Source: Cryoendolithus antarcticus (taxonomy: Eukaryota; Ascomycota; Dothideomycetes; Cladosporiales; Cladosporiaceae). Taken from it: a DNA stretch of 64,000 bases. Below are positions 10,028 through 20,900 of the stretch, piece after piece. Each line of letters starts with the position of its first letter. Within the stretch, counting starts at the first letter, position 1. The notes below the pieces were generated by a model. That model did no database searches, was not told the DNA's origin, and worked only from the letters and a program-made list of their open reading frames with translations. Both the position numbers and the translations under genes were made by a program. Where the stretch lies: NCBI GenBank assembly GCA_002077065.1, contig NAJO01000007.1, positions 682,001 through 746,000 on the forward strand. Reading direction: 5' to 3'.

Positions 10028-10577
10028 ATGGCACCCACACTGGAGAAAGCATTCGACCTCCGAGTCTACCTCGACAAAGATAACACAGTCCGTCTGGGCA
10101 CCGTCAAGGGTGGCCCTCAACGCACTTACGCACCAGTTGGCCCTGGTGGATATTTGCGAGGCTCTGGTGTCGACGCTGAGATCATCCCGAAAGGGGCTGA
10201 CTCGGTTCTGGTTGACATGACATCTGGTACAGCTCATCTCGACGTTCGTTGCGCCTTCAGGTCCAAGGAGGGGGACAACTTCTATCTATACTATACCGGT
10301 ATAGTCCCCGGGTGATGGCTGTTCGATTGCAGCGCTAATGTTCTTGTAAGGAATTGTCAGACTAGACGAAAAGCTAGGCCTGCTCTTCACTTTCAGTCCA
10401 GAAGTCCAGACTACGAAGAGCTCTGATCATTATTTTGTCACTACGCCGACGATCGAAGTATCGAACGAAGAGCACAAGTGGATGGAACGAACGGTCTTTG
10501 TGTCTCATGGACATGTCTACGTGGAGGGAGATCGCTTAGCTGTGGAGTATGAGATGTACAAGGTGGTCTCGGGTTAG
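10028..10577 (+). CDS. DUF3237 family protein, copy B
   Basis: The model is join(10028..10298,10351..10577), giving 165 residues. The single 52-nt intron (GTATAG to TGTAAG) sits at exactly the codon and phase of intron 1 in copy A; both first exons are 271 nt long. The position of copy A's second intron is uninterrupted here (VSHGHVYVEGD is contiguous). The product aligns with copy A without large gaps and shares LDEKLG, TTKSSDHYF, EVSNEEHKWME and VEYEMYKVVSG. It is probably a soluble cytosolic protein with the DUF3237 fold. Function is unknown. The duplication, the shared intron and the intron difference are read directly from the sequence. Confidence 0.9.
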
Positions 10578-10658
10578 CCCAATATAAGTAGCTTTCAGGC
10601 TATTCGCAACGCGTTCAACCCCGGTATTTCGGAATGATAGCGTTGCGAAGCAAACTGT

Positions 10659-11236
10659 ATGAAAGACTTCCCACCACTTATACTCTCTGCAAAGCGAAGC
10701 CTGGCCACTGGTGCTGCGTGTTCGGGGATGATATCCCAGCTGATCGCCACTTGGCATCGTTATGCAGTGCTTTGTATTGCAGTCCTTTGGTCATGCGTCG
10801 ACTTGACTCTCAATCACAATACCCTTCTCCCAAACAGCTTCCATCATGCTATACATTGTCTCACTCACATGTACCACGCGGTCATCCTTACAGCCAATGT
10901 CTTCCTGAGACGTAAGTACATGTAGACTTCAAGTACGTCTTGAAGCGAGAGCGTTCAGCATTTCCTTGTGTTGACAAGCTCGGACCTTCACGGTCAAGTC
11001 ATCAACAACAGGGAAGACCATTGCAAAGTCGACGTAACATCATCGCCGCATTGCCGTCGTTGGTCAAGATGCATCCATCAGCTAAGCACTTCAGCCTCTC
11101 ACTGGTCGCCCAGAGACCCGCTTCTTCGCGGACGAGAGATCCGGATCTGCCTTCGAGACCGCATCATAGCGCATGCAAGTACACCGCTGGCGTGGACTTC
11201 AACGGACCACACCAAAGCCATGGTTCACTGGCATGA
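10659..11236 (+). CDS. Weak candidate two-exon gene
   Basis: A model join(10659..10911,10959..11236) is phase-consistent, with a GTAAGT donor and a GTTCAG acceptor 47 nt apart, and would give 176 residues. Exon 1 has a hydrophobic stretch (MISQLIATWHRYAVLCIAVL). Exon 2 is Ser/His/Arg/Gln-rich, which is also what random non-coding DNA of this composition can give. I recognise no family. It is recorded because the stretch is otherwise empty and the donor is canonical. Confidence 0.2.
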
Positions 11237-11369
11237 TCGTGTCTCGTGGCAGTCCTGATACAACAGTAAAGTACACTGAATCTCTCATATCTTAGTCGGT
11301 CATTCCTTCATGTTCACCTGATCGCTCCTTTCTCATCGTCACTTTCAATCCCACGGCAGCCACGCTGAG

Positions 11370-12816
11370 ATGGCGACGTCCAATTCTCTTCTCAACCGAG
11401 TGAGAAACATATTTCGTCGTAAGCCTAAAGACAAGACTAAGACTACAACGCAGAACAGCAACATCCCTAGTACCCAGCAACCTACCAGCCAGCAGCAGCC
11501 AGCGATCAGCCAAGCCCAGCAGCCTTTAGTGACACAGAATCGAGCTGCAACTGCAGCGGCAGCAAGCACGTCTCCGACATTGCAGATCCAGCTACAGAAC
11601 CAGACGAAGTCAAATCAGGTCTGGGCGTATATCAGTACGACTTTGCCTCCGCCGTCGATAGAAAACTGCCCTCACTAACACCCATCTCTAGCTGGCCAGG
11701 CCCTAGACAACAACAATGCTCTGTTCCTACTCCAGTCCGACGCCAAAACGCCTTACTACCCGCCCTCACCATCTTCGACCGGCCAACCCTTGAACGCTAA
11801 TTGCGCCATTCCTCTGGGTGGTCCGGGCAACACGGTCAACGCGACCATCCCACGCATAGCTGGTGGGCGCATTTGGTTCTCCCAGGACGCCACGCTGAAG
11901 TTCTTCGTGAACCCTGGTCCCGGTCTCGTCGAGCCCTCGATCTTCAACCCTGCTGATCCCAACATCAACACCAACTTTGCCTTCTGCGAGTTCACCTACA
12001 ATCAATACGAGCTGTTCGCCAACATCAGCTACGTTGACTTCGTCTCCGCTCTGCCGATCGCGCTCACCGTCAAAGACAACTCAGGTGCCACGCGCCACGT
12101 CTCCGGCATGGGACCAAACGGCTTGAGCCAAGTCGCGCAAGGCCTACAAGCGCAGACTGCGAAGGATACCAGACGATGGAGCTCACTGATTGTCTCGCGC
12201 AACAATCAGCCACTTCGGATCCTTTCGCCGAACTCTGGCATTCTGCTGAATCCCTCCTGGTTCGGCACGTACTGGAATGCCTACGTCGATCAAGTCTACG
12301 CCCAGTACTCGACAAAGCCGTACACGATCAACACGCAGGCTCAGTTCGGGAACATCACTGGCCAAGTGAGTAACAACACTTTCAAGTTCGGCAATTCCAC
12401 ATTCGCCAAGCCTAGCGCAAAGGACATCTTTGGCTGCAATACAGGTCCGTTTGCAACGGGGAGTAACACCGAGACTAACGTCATCATCCCTCGTCTCTCA
12501 GCGGCGTTCAATCGCAGTACTCTGCTTCTATCGAATTCTTATCCGAATTCGGTACAGCCAGCCCAGTACTACCAGAACCAGACAACAAACGTGAGCTCCC
12601 CCCTCCGCTATCCGCTGCACTTAGAACATCGCTGACTCGGCTATATAGCACTACGCCCGCCTCGTGCACGCCGCCAACCTTGACGGTCACGGCTACGCCT
12701 TCCCCTACGACGACGTCACACCCGACGGCGGCGTCGGCCAGGAAGGAAGCATCAGCAGCGCCTCGACGGCTTCGTTTCTAGTCGCTGTGGGCGGCAATAA
12801 TGCTTATGCGGCTTAG
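11370..12816 (+). CDS. GH64 beta-1,3-glucanase (thaumatin-like fold)
   Basis: The model is join(11370..11634,11692..12590,12649..12816), giving 443 residues. Intron 1 (57 nt, GTACGA to TCTAG, preceded by a CTAAC branch site) restores AYITGQALDNNNALFLLQ; intron 2 (58 nt, GTGAGC to TATAG) joins TTN to HYARLVH. Glycoside hydrolase family 64 enzymes cut beta-1,3-glucan. The catalytic acid pair expected 16 residues apart is present as Glu188 (in CEFTYN) and Asp204 (in SYVDFV). Residues 1-70 are a basic then Gln/Ser/Thr-rich extension (RVRNIFRRKPKDK) with no obvious signal peptide, which is unusual for a secreted glucanase. It may therefore act inside the cell or leave by a non-classical route. Family identity is secure; location is inference. 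Confidence 0.9.
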
Positions 12817-12924
12817 GACGCGCCAGGAGACGCTATGGCGAAGGAGACAAGGGCAATGACAGCAAAGGCTGTTTGAGACGCTTTGTACGTATTGTACATT
12901 CGTGAATATTAGGGTATTGAACGA

Positions 12925-14676
12925 TCAGCCTTCAGCGCTTCCTGCGACAGCGTAGCCTCGCGCCACGCCTTCTCGACCTTGCTCCATGCCTGCGCCGATG
13001 ATCTTGCCGTCTGCATCGCGCTCGTAGGCAATTCGCTCGTCACTACCCAGGCCTGTCCAGGTACGTTGGGAGCGCAGAAACTCGGCACCGGGTGACGTGA
13101 CGCCGTTGACGGTTGCTACATCGCCCTTGGCACGCTGTATGAGCGCGGAAGAAGGCACTGCAGTCTCGTCTGGCGCTTGAGACGAAGCCACCGTGACTGG
13201 CTTCGGACGACCTATCGGCCGAGACCGTAAGACGTACTTGCCGGTTCGAAGATCAAACTCCGGAGGCTCGTCGTCTGACTCTTCGTCCTCCCAATGCGCG
13301 CTACTGCTGCCCACCCCACCATCCTCTGTGTCTGCTACGTAGCCAGGCCCATCGTCTGCATTGGCATCTTCCACAGTAGCTCGATCTCTGTTCAGCAGGC
13401 TTCCGAAGTCTCCGACCCACTTCCCACCCCACTGCCTCTTCCCATCGCCCTGCAGCGCTACCTCCAGCTCAAAGGGCGTGATCACAGGTTTGTAGAACTC
13501 CCCACTATCTACAAGACTACTCTCCCAGCACCCAATGATCACCCAGCCCTCAATCTCCGCGAAGTTGGCCAGCTTAGCTGCGTTGAGCTTGCCAACGACG
13601 AAGGTGTAAGACTTCTTGCCAGCTCGGGTGATGAGGTCTTGACAATGTGCGAGAGCAGACAAGTAGTTTTTGACTGACAGGGTGTTGATCAACAGACCAA
13701 GAATCGGAGCTGTGGAGATGGACGTCAGGAGAGCATAGCGGCGACGGAGTAGTACTGAGGTGTTTGAGACGAGGACTTCGGGAGTGGCGTTCGAGGTGAC
13801 GGTTGTGAGAGTGTGGATCGCTTTGACGCGAGAGGATAGGATGAGAAGAAGGCTGTTGGGAGGGTGCGAGATGTGGAAGACGTTGTATGCTCTCAGCGCT
13901 TCGAGGTCGGCTTGGACTTCGTCTGGTACTGTTCGGTTCGGAAGCGGACTCCCAGGGTTGTGCAGGATGTCTGTCGCGAAGAGATTGCCATAGCCTTCGT
14001 CGCCAAGTCGCTGAGCCAGTCCTGATATGTGGGATTGATATGCAACATCTGCCATGAGTATCACTTTTTCCCCTGCATCGGAGTAGGTGCGCTTGAACGC
14101 TGCTACTGCGGCATCAAGATCAAGTGGCGGAGACGTGAAGACGTACACCACTGGTAGTCTCGCAGTCGGACTGAGGCATGACCTCCCATAGTGCACTACC
14201 ACGTCAGCATCGACGTGCTCGGCAGCAATCTCGTCGACACAGCAGGCGCCGTACGACGTGTCGCCCAGGATCGTGAGGTAGTGTTCTTGGTCTTCCTTGG
14301 TGCTCTCACTTGGCTGGGTGGTCTTGTTCATGTCTAGTGCGCCAACATCGCTCGCTACACTCTCTGCGCCCGCAGCTACTGCCCCGTGGCTCGGCGTCGC
14401 CTTCGGCACCAGTAAAGTGTGCGTCTTGCGTATGCTCTTGAGCTCCCGCGATAGACTGTCGCTTACTCTCGGCGCGTCCACCATCATACTGTCCGGAAAC
14501 TGCAAACCGACCCTTCGCCATCTTCCGTCGCGTATCTCCCGAACCGTACGACGGATTTCGTACTGCACATAGAGCTGCTCGTCTGATAGTCTACTACCCG
14601 CATTGATGGGCGATGCGATCGGCTCGAATTTGTCGTCGGCCGGGGTCGAGAGGACCGGTGCGGTCGAGACGGACAT
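12925..14676 (-). CDS. DPH2: Diphthamide biosynthesis protein 2
   Basis: The 583-residue protein is the Dph2 partner of the Dph1-Dph2 iron-sulfur radical enzyme. This starts diphthamide synthesis by transferring the aminocarboxypropyl group of SAM to the target His of eEF2. Family motifs are VGLQFPDSMM near the N-terminus, LGDTSYGACCVDE (about residue 140), HYGRSCLSP (about 165) and VIIGCWESSLVDSGEFYKP (about 380), which together place the conserved cysteines. The first ATG is at 14676; the longer frame upstream begins at a GTG and is not used. A C-terminal acidic/disordered tail with a DDEPPEFDLRTGKYV segment is normal for fungal Dph2. There are no introns. It is divergent from the LAMTOR2-like gene. 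Confidence 0.95.
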   Translation of the reverse strand: MSVSTAPVLSTPADDKFEPIASPINAGSRLSDEQLYVQYEIRRTVREIRDGRWRRVGLQFPDSMMVDAPRVSDSLSRELKSIRKTHTLLVPKATPSHGAVAAGAESVASDVGALDMNKTTQPSESTKEDQEHYLTILGDTSYGACCVDEIAAEHVDADVVVHYGRSCLSPTARLPVVYVFTSPPLDLDAAVAAFKRTYSDAGEKVILMADVAYQSHISGLAQRLGDEGYGNLFATDILHNPGSPLPNRTVPDEVQADLEALRAYNVFHISHPPNSLLLILSSRVKAIHTLTTVTSNATPEVLVSNTSVLLRRRYALLTSISTAPILGLLINTLSVKNYLSALAHCQDLITRAGKKSYTFVVGKLNAAKLANFAEIEGWVIIGCWESSLVDSGEFYKPVITPFELEVALQGDGKRQWGGKWVGDFGSLLNRDRATVEDANADDGPGYVADTEDGGVGSSSAHWEDEESDDEPPEFDLRTGKYVLRSRPIGRPKPVTVASSQAPDETAVPSSALIQRAKGDVATVNGVTSPGAEFLRSQRTWTGLGSDERIAYERDADGKIIGAGMEQGREGVARGYAVAGSAEG

Positions 14677-15040
14677 CTTGCTGTCGACTGTGGGCTTTAC
14701 GCGCCAGCGAATGGTCCAACGTAATCCACTGTAGTACACCTAATAATCACAAAGTACTTTCTGTGCCACGTGTCTTATCGCCGGCTTATGACCGATATGT
14801 CGTCGCAGGGTTATCTACAGGTACACCTTCGATATCAACATCGACGCCACAGACGATCGCGACGTTTGAACCGAGTCGTAGTCAATCGCTTCTCAACGAG
14901 GAAGTGCTCATGGTTAAGATGCAGCGTGAGAGTCCTCGCGCCTAGCGGACCGAGATCGATGGAATCTCCACGCAGTTTCTTGTGACGCTCCGTCTCACCG
15001 ACCACCTGATATCGAACACCAAGGTGCTGCGCCAGCGACC
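14677..15040. other. Divergent promoter region DPH2 / LAMTOR2-like
   Basis: About 364 nt separate two oppositely transcribed start codons. No TATA box or repeat stands out. Confidence 0.45.
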
Positions 15041-15655
15041 ATGCTGAACGCTCGAGCCTTGACTGAGCTCCTCACACTTAACACAGATGATACTCTGTGC
15101 AAACAGTGGTGGCTGATGACCCCGAACGGCACCCTGCTCGCCTATAGCCAACCCAGCGGGATCAAGACTTTACGCAACAAAGCAGCCGTGGTAGCGCTGT
15201 CCTGGCAGGAGCATCAACTGCTCATGCAACCACAGCCGAATGACTCGGAGCAAGATGAAGACGAAGCCTCGACGTCTCGAACACGTGAGCCTGTAGTCAG
15301 CCTCCGCGCGCTGACCATCGAATCGACGACCTCGAACGTCTTGACCACCCGCGTACAAGCCGGACTGCTACTCTCACTGGAAGGTGGTGTACCGCCTCGG
15401 CGTCATGGGTTTGAACCAAAGACCTCTGCTGAAGGCGACGACGATGCTGTGTATCCGCCAGAGGACACAGCGGGGGCCGCCACGTCAAGCGAAGAGCTCA
15501 CAACGTCAAGACCAAGCAGCACAATGAGTAACGCTGCTATCAGCATCCTTCGTCTCCAACGAAAGAAGCTCGACGCATTGGCTGATGCAATATTGGATGA
15601 GCTTGAACGAACTGGGTTCACCCTGCCTGGCAAAGGAGCAATTGACATGTTCTGA
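15041..15655 (+). CDS. Roadblock/LC7 protein resembling LAMTOR2 (Ragulator/EGO subunit)
   Basis: This intronless gene encodes 204 residues. The start MLNARALTELL..., the TPNGTLLAYS segment and the later LRALTIES...VLTTRVQAGLLL segment follow the order seen in LAMTOR2 (p14): an N-terminal helix, a 'LLLxxxGxLLAYS' strand pair, and 'ITRVANLLL'. LAMTOR2-type roadblock proteins form the membrane scaffold that holds Rag GTPases and TORC1 at the vacuole. The protein is longer than the usual 125 residues because of two acidic, Ser/Thr-rich insertions (about residues 68-85 and 130-165). The C-terminal helix (LQRKKLDALADAILDEL) is retained. Similarity was judged by eye; a generic roadblock protein is the alternative. 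A LAMTOR1-like gene lies at 61920 in the same window. Confidence 0.62.
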   Translation: MLNARALTELLTLNTDDTLCKQWWLMTPNGTLLAYSQPSGIKTLRNKAAVVALSWQEHQLLMQPQPNDSEQDEDEASTSRTREPVVSLRALTIESTTSNVLTTRVQAGLLLSLEGGVPPRRHGFEPKTSAEGDDDAVYPPEDTAGAATSSEELTTSRPSSTMSNAAISILRLQRKKLDALADAILDELERTGFTLPGKGAIDMF

Positions 15656-16030
15656 CCGCATTCCATTGACGATATATCAGTCAAATCGTGGGTTTCACAA
15701 TCGTCAAGCTCTACGAGGTATTCGCGACCAACCGAACCAACGAACTGTGACCCTTGGATACCCTGGAGCACACTGCACTCCACGTTCGCGAACGTGGGGT
15801 CAGACGCGGGGTATTAGACTTCGATGCTTTGCAGGTACCTATTGGAGTACCGGAGAAGGCGGACCTGCAGATGCAGTGTGGCATGTGAGAACCAGGCTAA
15901 AATGTTCGCACGCCGATGACGGACGGTAGGCAAACAAATATGCTCGCCTTGCGCCCCGTATTTGCCTTGACAACGTGGACTTAAATCCCTTCCAGTCGAG
16001 TCACGAAGCAGTCGGCCTTGGGAATTCACT
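15656..16030. other. Intergenic region before the PGDH gene
   Basis: This holds the 3' flank of the roadblock gene and the promoter of the downstream dehydrogenase. No specific element is recognised. Confidence 0.4.
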
Positions 16031-17906
16031 ATGCCTCAACCACAGAACGGTACCAATGGCCACGCAGCACGCCCAAAGGTTCTAATACCTGAGAAAGTCT
16101 CACCGGATGGCCTCAAGCTCCTACAAGCCTCCCTTGATGTGCACGAACGCAAAGGTCTGAGTCCGCAAGAGCTCGAAGAAGTTATCGGAGAGTACGATGC
16201 TCTCATTGTGCGAAGCGAGACGAAAGTTACTGCAGCGCTGTTGGCGGCTGGCAAGCGACTACGTGTTGTAGCAAGAGCCGGAGTAGGTGTTGACAATGTG
16301 GATCTCGACGCTGCGACGAAGCTGGGCATCATTGTGGTCAACAGTCCGCAGGGAAACATTAACGCCGCTGCTGAACACACCATTGCCTTGCTCATGGCTA
16401 CGGCGAGGAACATCGACATCGCTAGTGCAAGCCTGAAGAGTGGGAAGTGGGAAAGAAGTAAGCTGGTGGGAGTTGAAGTCAAAGGGAAGACATTGGCCAT
16501 TATTGGCTTGGGCAAGGGTAAGAGCACAGTCGCCTTTTCGCGTGGGAACAACAAACGCTGATCGTGTTCACAGTCGGTCTCACTGTTGCGCGCGCAGCCG
16601 GCGGCCTGGGCATGGACCTGATAGCCTTTGACCCTTACGCCAACACCTCACTGGCAGCATCTGCAAACGTCGAGATCGTCTCCACCATGGACGAGCTTTT
16701 GAAGCAGGCCGACTTCTTGACTATCCACACACCACTCATAGCATCCACAAAAGGCATGATCAGTGCAAACGAGCTTGCGAAGATGAAGAAGACGGCACGC
16801 GTACTCAATGTGGCACGAGGAGGCATGTTCGATGAGGCTGCACTGCTGGAGGCTCTTGAAGCAGGCACGATTGCCGGCGCCGGAATCGACGTGTTCACAT
16901 CTGAACCGCCAGCTCCTGACGATAATGCGAGCAAACTCATCGCGCATCCTAAGGTCGTCGCAACACCGCATCTTGGTGCCTCTACTGTGGAAGCTCAGGA
17001 AAATGTTTCGATAGACGTCTGCACGCAAGTGATCTCGATTCTCTCTGGCCAGATGCCGCGCAGTGCAGGTCCGTAAAACTCTGTTCGTCCTTCCCTCGCA
17101 TCCTGCTGACGTCTCATCCAGTCAACGCCCCTCTTATCCTGCCCGAAGAATACCGCACCCTCTCTCCCTTCGTCTCACTCCTCGAAAAGATGGGATCCCT
17201 CTACACCCAGCACTTCCAGCCGCCCTCCGCCTCTCAACCCCGCAAAATCTTCCACCTAACCTACACCGGCGCCCTCGCTTCTGCGCAAACCACCAAACCG
17301 CTCTTCGCAGCCTTCCTCAAGGGTCTCCTGACCCCAATCACCTCTTCGGAGAGTCTGAACATCAACTTAGTGAACGCTGAGATTGTGGCGAAGGAACGCG
17401 GCATCCTGATCAACGAGTCCCGCTCGCGAGAGGAGGATCTGGAGTCCTCGTCTGGTTTCGCATCATCAGTGACTCTCACAGCCCGAGTAGCGCCACGCTC
17501 GCCATCCGTCTCCCGCGTTCCTGACCCCTTCAGCCAAGCTCAGAAGCGCGATCAGGATCACACGATCACTGGCTTCGTCTCAGCCAATACTCCTTACATC
17601 TCTCGGCTTGGCCGCTTCGAATGCCGCTTTATCCCTTCTGGCACGCTGCTCATATGCAGGAACTTCGACTCGCCTGGCAAGATCGGTGTAGTAGGCGGAC
17701 GACTGGGCAAGGCGGGTGTCAATATTCGCTTCATGAGTGTGGCGCCCATTGACGAGGACGAGGGTGAGGTGGATGGCAAAGGCAACGGGGAGGGGAAGAA
17801 CGAGGCGTTGATGATTCTGGGTATTGCGGGGAGTGTGAGCAAGGAGGTCAAGGAGAGTCTGGTGGGCGAGGACGGGGTGCTGGAGGCGGGTGTTGTGGTG
17901 TTGTGA
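16031..17906 (+). CDS. D-3-phosphoglycerate dehydrogenase (serine biosynthesis)
   Basis: The model is join(16031..16517,16574..17068,17122..17906), giving 588 residues. Intron 1 is 56 nt (GTAAGA to CACAG) and joins GLGK to VGLTVARAAG; intron 2 is 53 nt and restores the family string VNAPLILPEEYR. Its donor GTCCGT is weak, but no other donor keeps frame. The enzyme oxidises 3-phosphoglycerate to 3-phosphohydroxypyruvate in the cytosol, the first step of the phosphorylated serine pathway. Domains are the catalytic N-lobe, the NAD-binding fold (GLGKVG), the catalytic string LNVARGG with TPHLGAST, an intervening domain with YTGALA, and a C-terminal ACT domain (DSPGKIGVVGGRLGKAGVN). The ACT domain carries an acidic/Gly insertion (about residues 545-560) not usual for the family. 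It converges on NPC1 with 86 nt between stop codons. Confidence 0.95.
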
Positions 17907-17992
17907 GCTGGGACATACCGCCGGTCTCGGGTTGAGAAAAGAATAATCTAGTTCTTGGAATGAATTATGCTATGCGGTATGCATATCTAGAT

Positions 17993-20900
17993 CTAGTAGT
18001 CGCTATCGTAGTCCTCTTCCGGCAGTAGCGCACGGTAGCGTCTGCTGGCTAGGTCTTGCTCCAGTCCGCCTTCGCTCTCAGGGTCTGCGTAGCCTATGCA
18101 AAGTCAGTAGAAGTCTCTATCATGCTGGGAGATCTTTGGCAACTCACCTCTTCCGCCAAGCAAGCTCAACACTACCGGCAAGAAGACCAACGCATGCAGC
18201 GCCGCCCATACCACCAGCGCGAGCCAGACCCTGAAGTAGTACACCTCAAAGATCTTGCTCCTCGTGAATGCCAGCACGAACACACCCAGCAATTTCGTGA
18301 CAGTTATACCGCTGAACACACTCCCTCCAACATTCACCAGCGCAGCCCAAGCCCTGCCCTCTTTGTTGCCGGCAGTATTACCGCGCATAGGCGCCCGCTC
18401 CAAGATAGCAGGCTGCGGCACGGTGAAAGCCCGCGCGATGTGTGCGCAGAACTCGACACTGATGCCGACAGAGATAATGATGTTGACGAGGGAAACTGCG
18501 TTGAGGCTCACACCGACAAGCGTCATTGTAGCGACGATGTCAGTGACGATCATGGCTACTGTTAGCGTGACCAGGAAAGCGGTAGCTAAAGAGCCGAGAA
18601 GCAGTGTAGTAAGGCCGAGAATGAAAAGTAGGGCGGAGCCTACTAGCGTTGTCGCAAGTCCGATGATGGAGTGGTACTGGTCAAAGAAGATGTAGAACTT
18701 CGAGTACGGGAACACCTCGATGTTGTTCTCGCGTGAGATGTCGTCCGCGATGCGGCGAGCGGAGGCGTAGGCTGCGATGAAATCGTGCTGAGAACGCAGC
18801 GGTGTGTGGGCCGTGCGGAAGTGCGTTGCGGGGAGAGTTAGGGAGGTGGCATTATAGCGGACTGCGTCGCTGTAGGCCGCTGCGCCGGCCAGGGGGCAGT
18901 CTTCGACTGCTGTGTCGTTGAGCCAGTGAGAGAGCTGTGAGATGAAGGCCTCGCCTTCGGGCATGCCAGTCATGGTCACGCTCCAAGGTGGGTCGAGATC
19001 GGCTAGGCACGGCTCGCCGTGAGAATCGAGGCAGCAGGTATCGAGCTCGGGGTCGAGGTATTTCAGGAAGTCGTCGATCCAGCTAGCAGTAGAATCGGCT
19101 ATGTAGGAGAGGTCCGAGCGCTTGCGCTCTTGCTCGAGGATGTTTGTCAGGGAAAGGGTGTTGCAAGTGGAGAAGCGGGCGCAGAGTTCTCGCTGATGAG
19201 AGCGTTGCGTGACATTCAGATCGCGCGTAACGAAGTAGACTGGTGGACCAGCATCGAAGTAGGCGTAGAGGTCGTTGAAGTAGTCAATCATGTAGCTGCC
19301 TTGGGGCATCGCCATGCGTTGGTCGAGGCCAAGTTCGATCTCGGGAAGCAAGGCAATGCCGGCCCCGAAGATGGCGAGAAAGACAGTCAAGATCACCACC
19401 CGAGCGCGATTGCCAAGAATGGTGGGTGCATACGTTTTGCGAATGAAGCGAGAGAGCCAGCCTTCTTCTTCTTGGCCACTGAAGGGTGCGCCACCATAGC
19501 CGTTCGGCATGCTCGAGTCGTGAGCGCCCTGCAGCTTGATGCATGGGATGCAGTCCGCACGGCCAGCCTCGACTCGCTCTTGGTTCAATGCAAGCACCGA
19601 CACGAACATGGTAATTTGCAGCAATGCATTGATCAGGACGGCGCCCGCAGCATACGCGGCGAAGTTTCGGACCGCTGGCATGCCCACGAAGGCGCCGAGC
19701 GCGAATGTGACCGTCTCCGTTGTGGCTGACAGCAAGATGGACGGACCAATGCGGCCCATGGTGCGTGCCACTCGCTCCGGTACAGACTCGTCGGCATGAC
19801 TGATGTTGATGCGCTCAAACTCATGCACGATAAGGAAGATGTTGTCCACACCGACTGCTAGGACCAGGAAGGGGATCACCTCGGCGATGATGAGCGTAGC
19901 CTTGAGGCCGAAAGCGGCGAACAGCCCAACGCTGGCGGACACTGACATCAGTACAATGATGATGCCGACTATGCCGAGCATGAACTTGCTCTGCACAAGT
20001 GCGCCCGCCGGGTTCTTCAAGATCGAGCTGAGCGAAACTGTGGTGCTGCCCAATGCAAGCGAAGCGTAGAAGAACATGACAATATAGCTGATGACGATGA
20101 TCTTAACGTCGGTATTGGTGTTCTTGTTGAGCTCCTCTTCGAGCGAGATCTCGGCATTGAAGCTTAGGCGCAGACCACGCTCGCTTGCTTCGACCTGAAC
20201 ATCGAGCAGGAGGTCTTTGAGACTCTGTTCCCACTCCTCGGCCTTGGCCAAGCCAGGATCACCAGGATTACGACCCTTGACAACCCAGGTCACGACTAGC
20301 GCCTGAGCGTCGGCCGCCTGCTGTGTAGTACGATTGTAGCCGCCCAGCACTCGCTCGACGGGGATGGGTTGACCAAAGTCTGGACGGCAGTCCACAGGCT
20401 GCTCTGTGCAGTGCTGCAAATCCTTCTTCCAAGTCTTTTCATCTATCGCTGAGAAGTCATCACCAGCATTCTGGAAGTACCCAGTGATGCTCTGCACGAC
20501 ACAAGCATCTCCAGTCGGCTTATAGCAAACGTCTTGGAACGTGTAGCCGTGATCATAGCTCTTGCGCGTGCGGACTCGATGCTCGACATCATACCACCAT
20601 CGAAGCGTCTCGTACGTCAATACGGGTCCCGGGTTATTGACGTCTGTATCGTTCACCAGGAAGGCCTGCTCAGCGCGGAAGAAGGGTCCGAAGCTCTCGT
20701 CGAAGAATTGCTTCTCTTGCGCTGCGTCGGAGTTGGGCGCAACCCAAAGCTTAACGGGATCCTTCTCAATTTGAAACCGTAACCAGCCCAGACTCAGCAG
20801 CCCGACAACGATGACGCTGCTGACGATCGTGATGGCTGGGTAATTGGCACAGACGCGCGCGAGCGAGCTGAACGCGCGATCGCAGTAGGTGTTCAGCCAG

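Noticed and set aside
10968..11258. Possible third, decayed DUF3237 copy suggested by a CTTCTTCGCGGACGAG string resembling the HFFAEGD codons
   Set aside because: Only about 15 nt match, the surrounding sequence does not align with copies A or B, and the resemblance is within chance.
12925..14739. Longer N-terminus for DPH2 from 14739
   Set aside because: It would begin at GTG; the first ATG at 14676 fits the family better.
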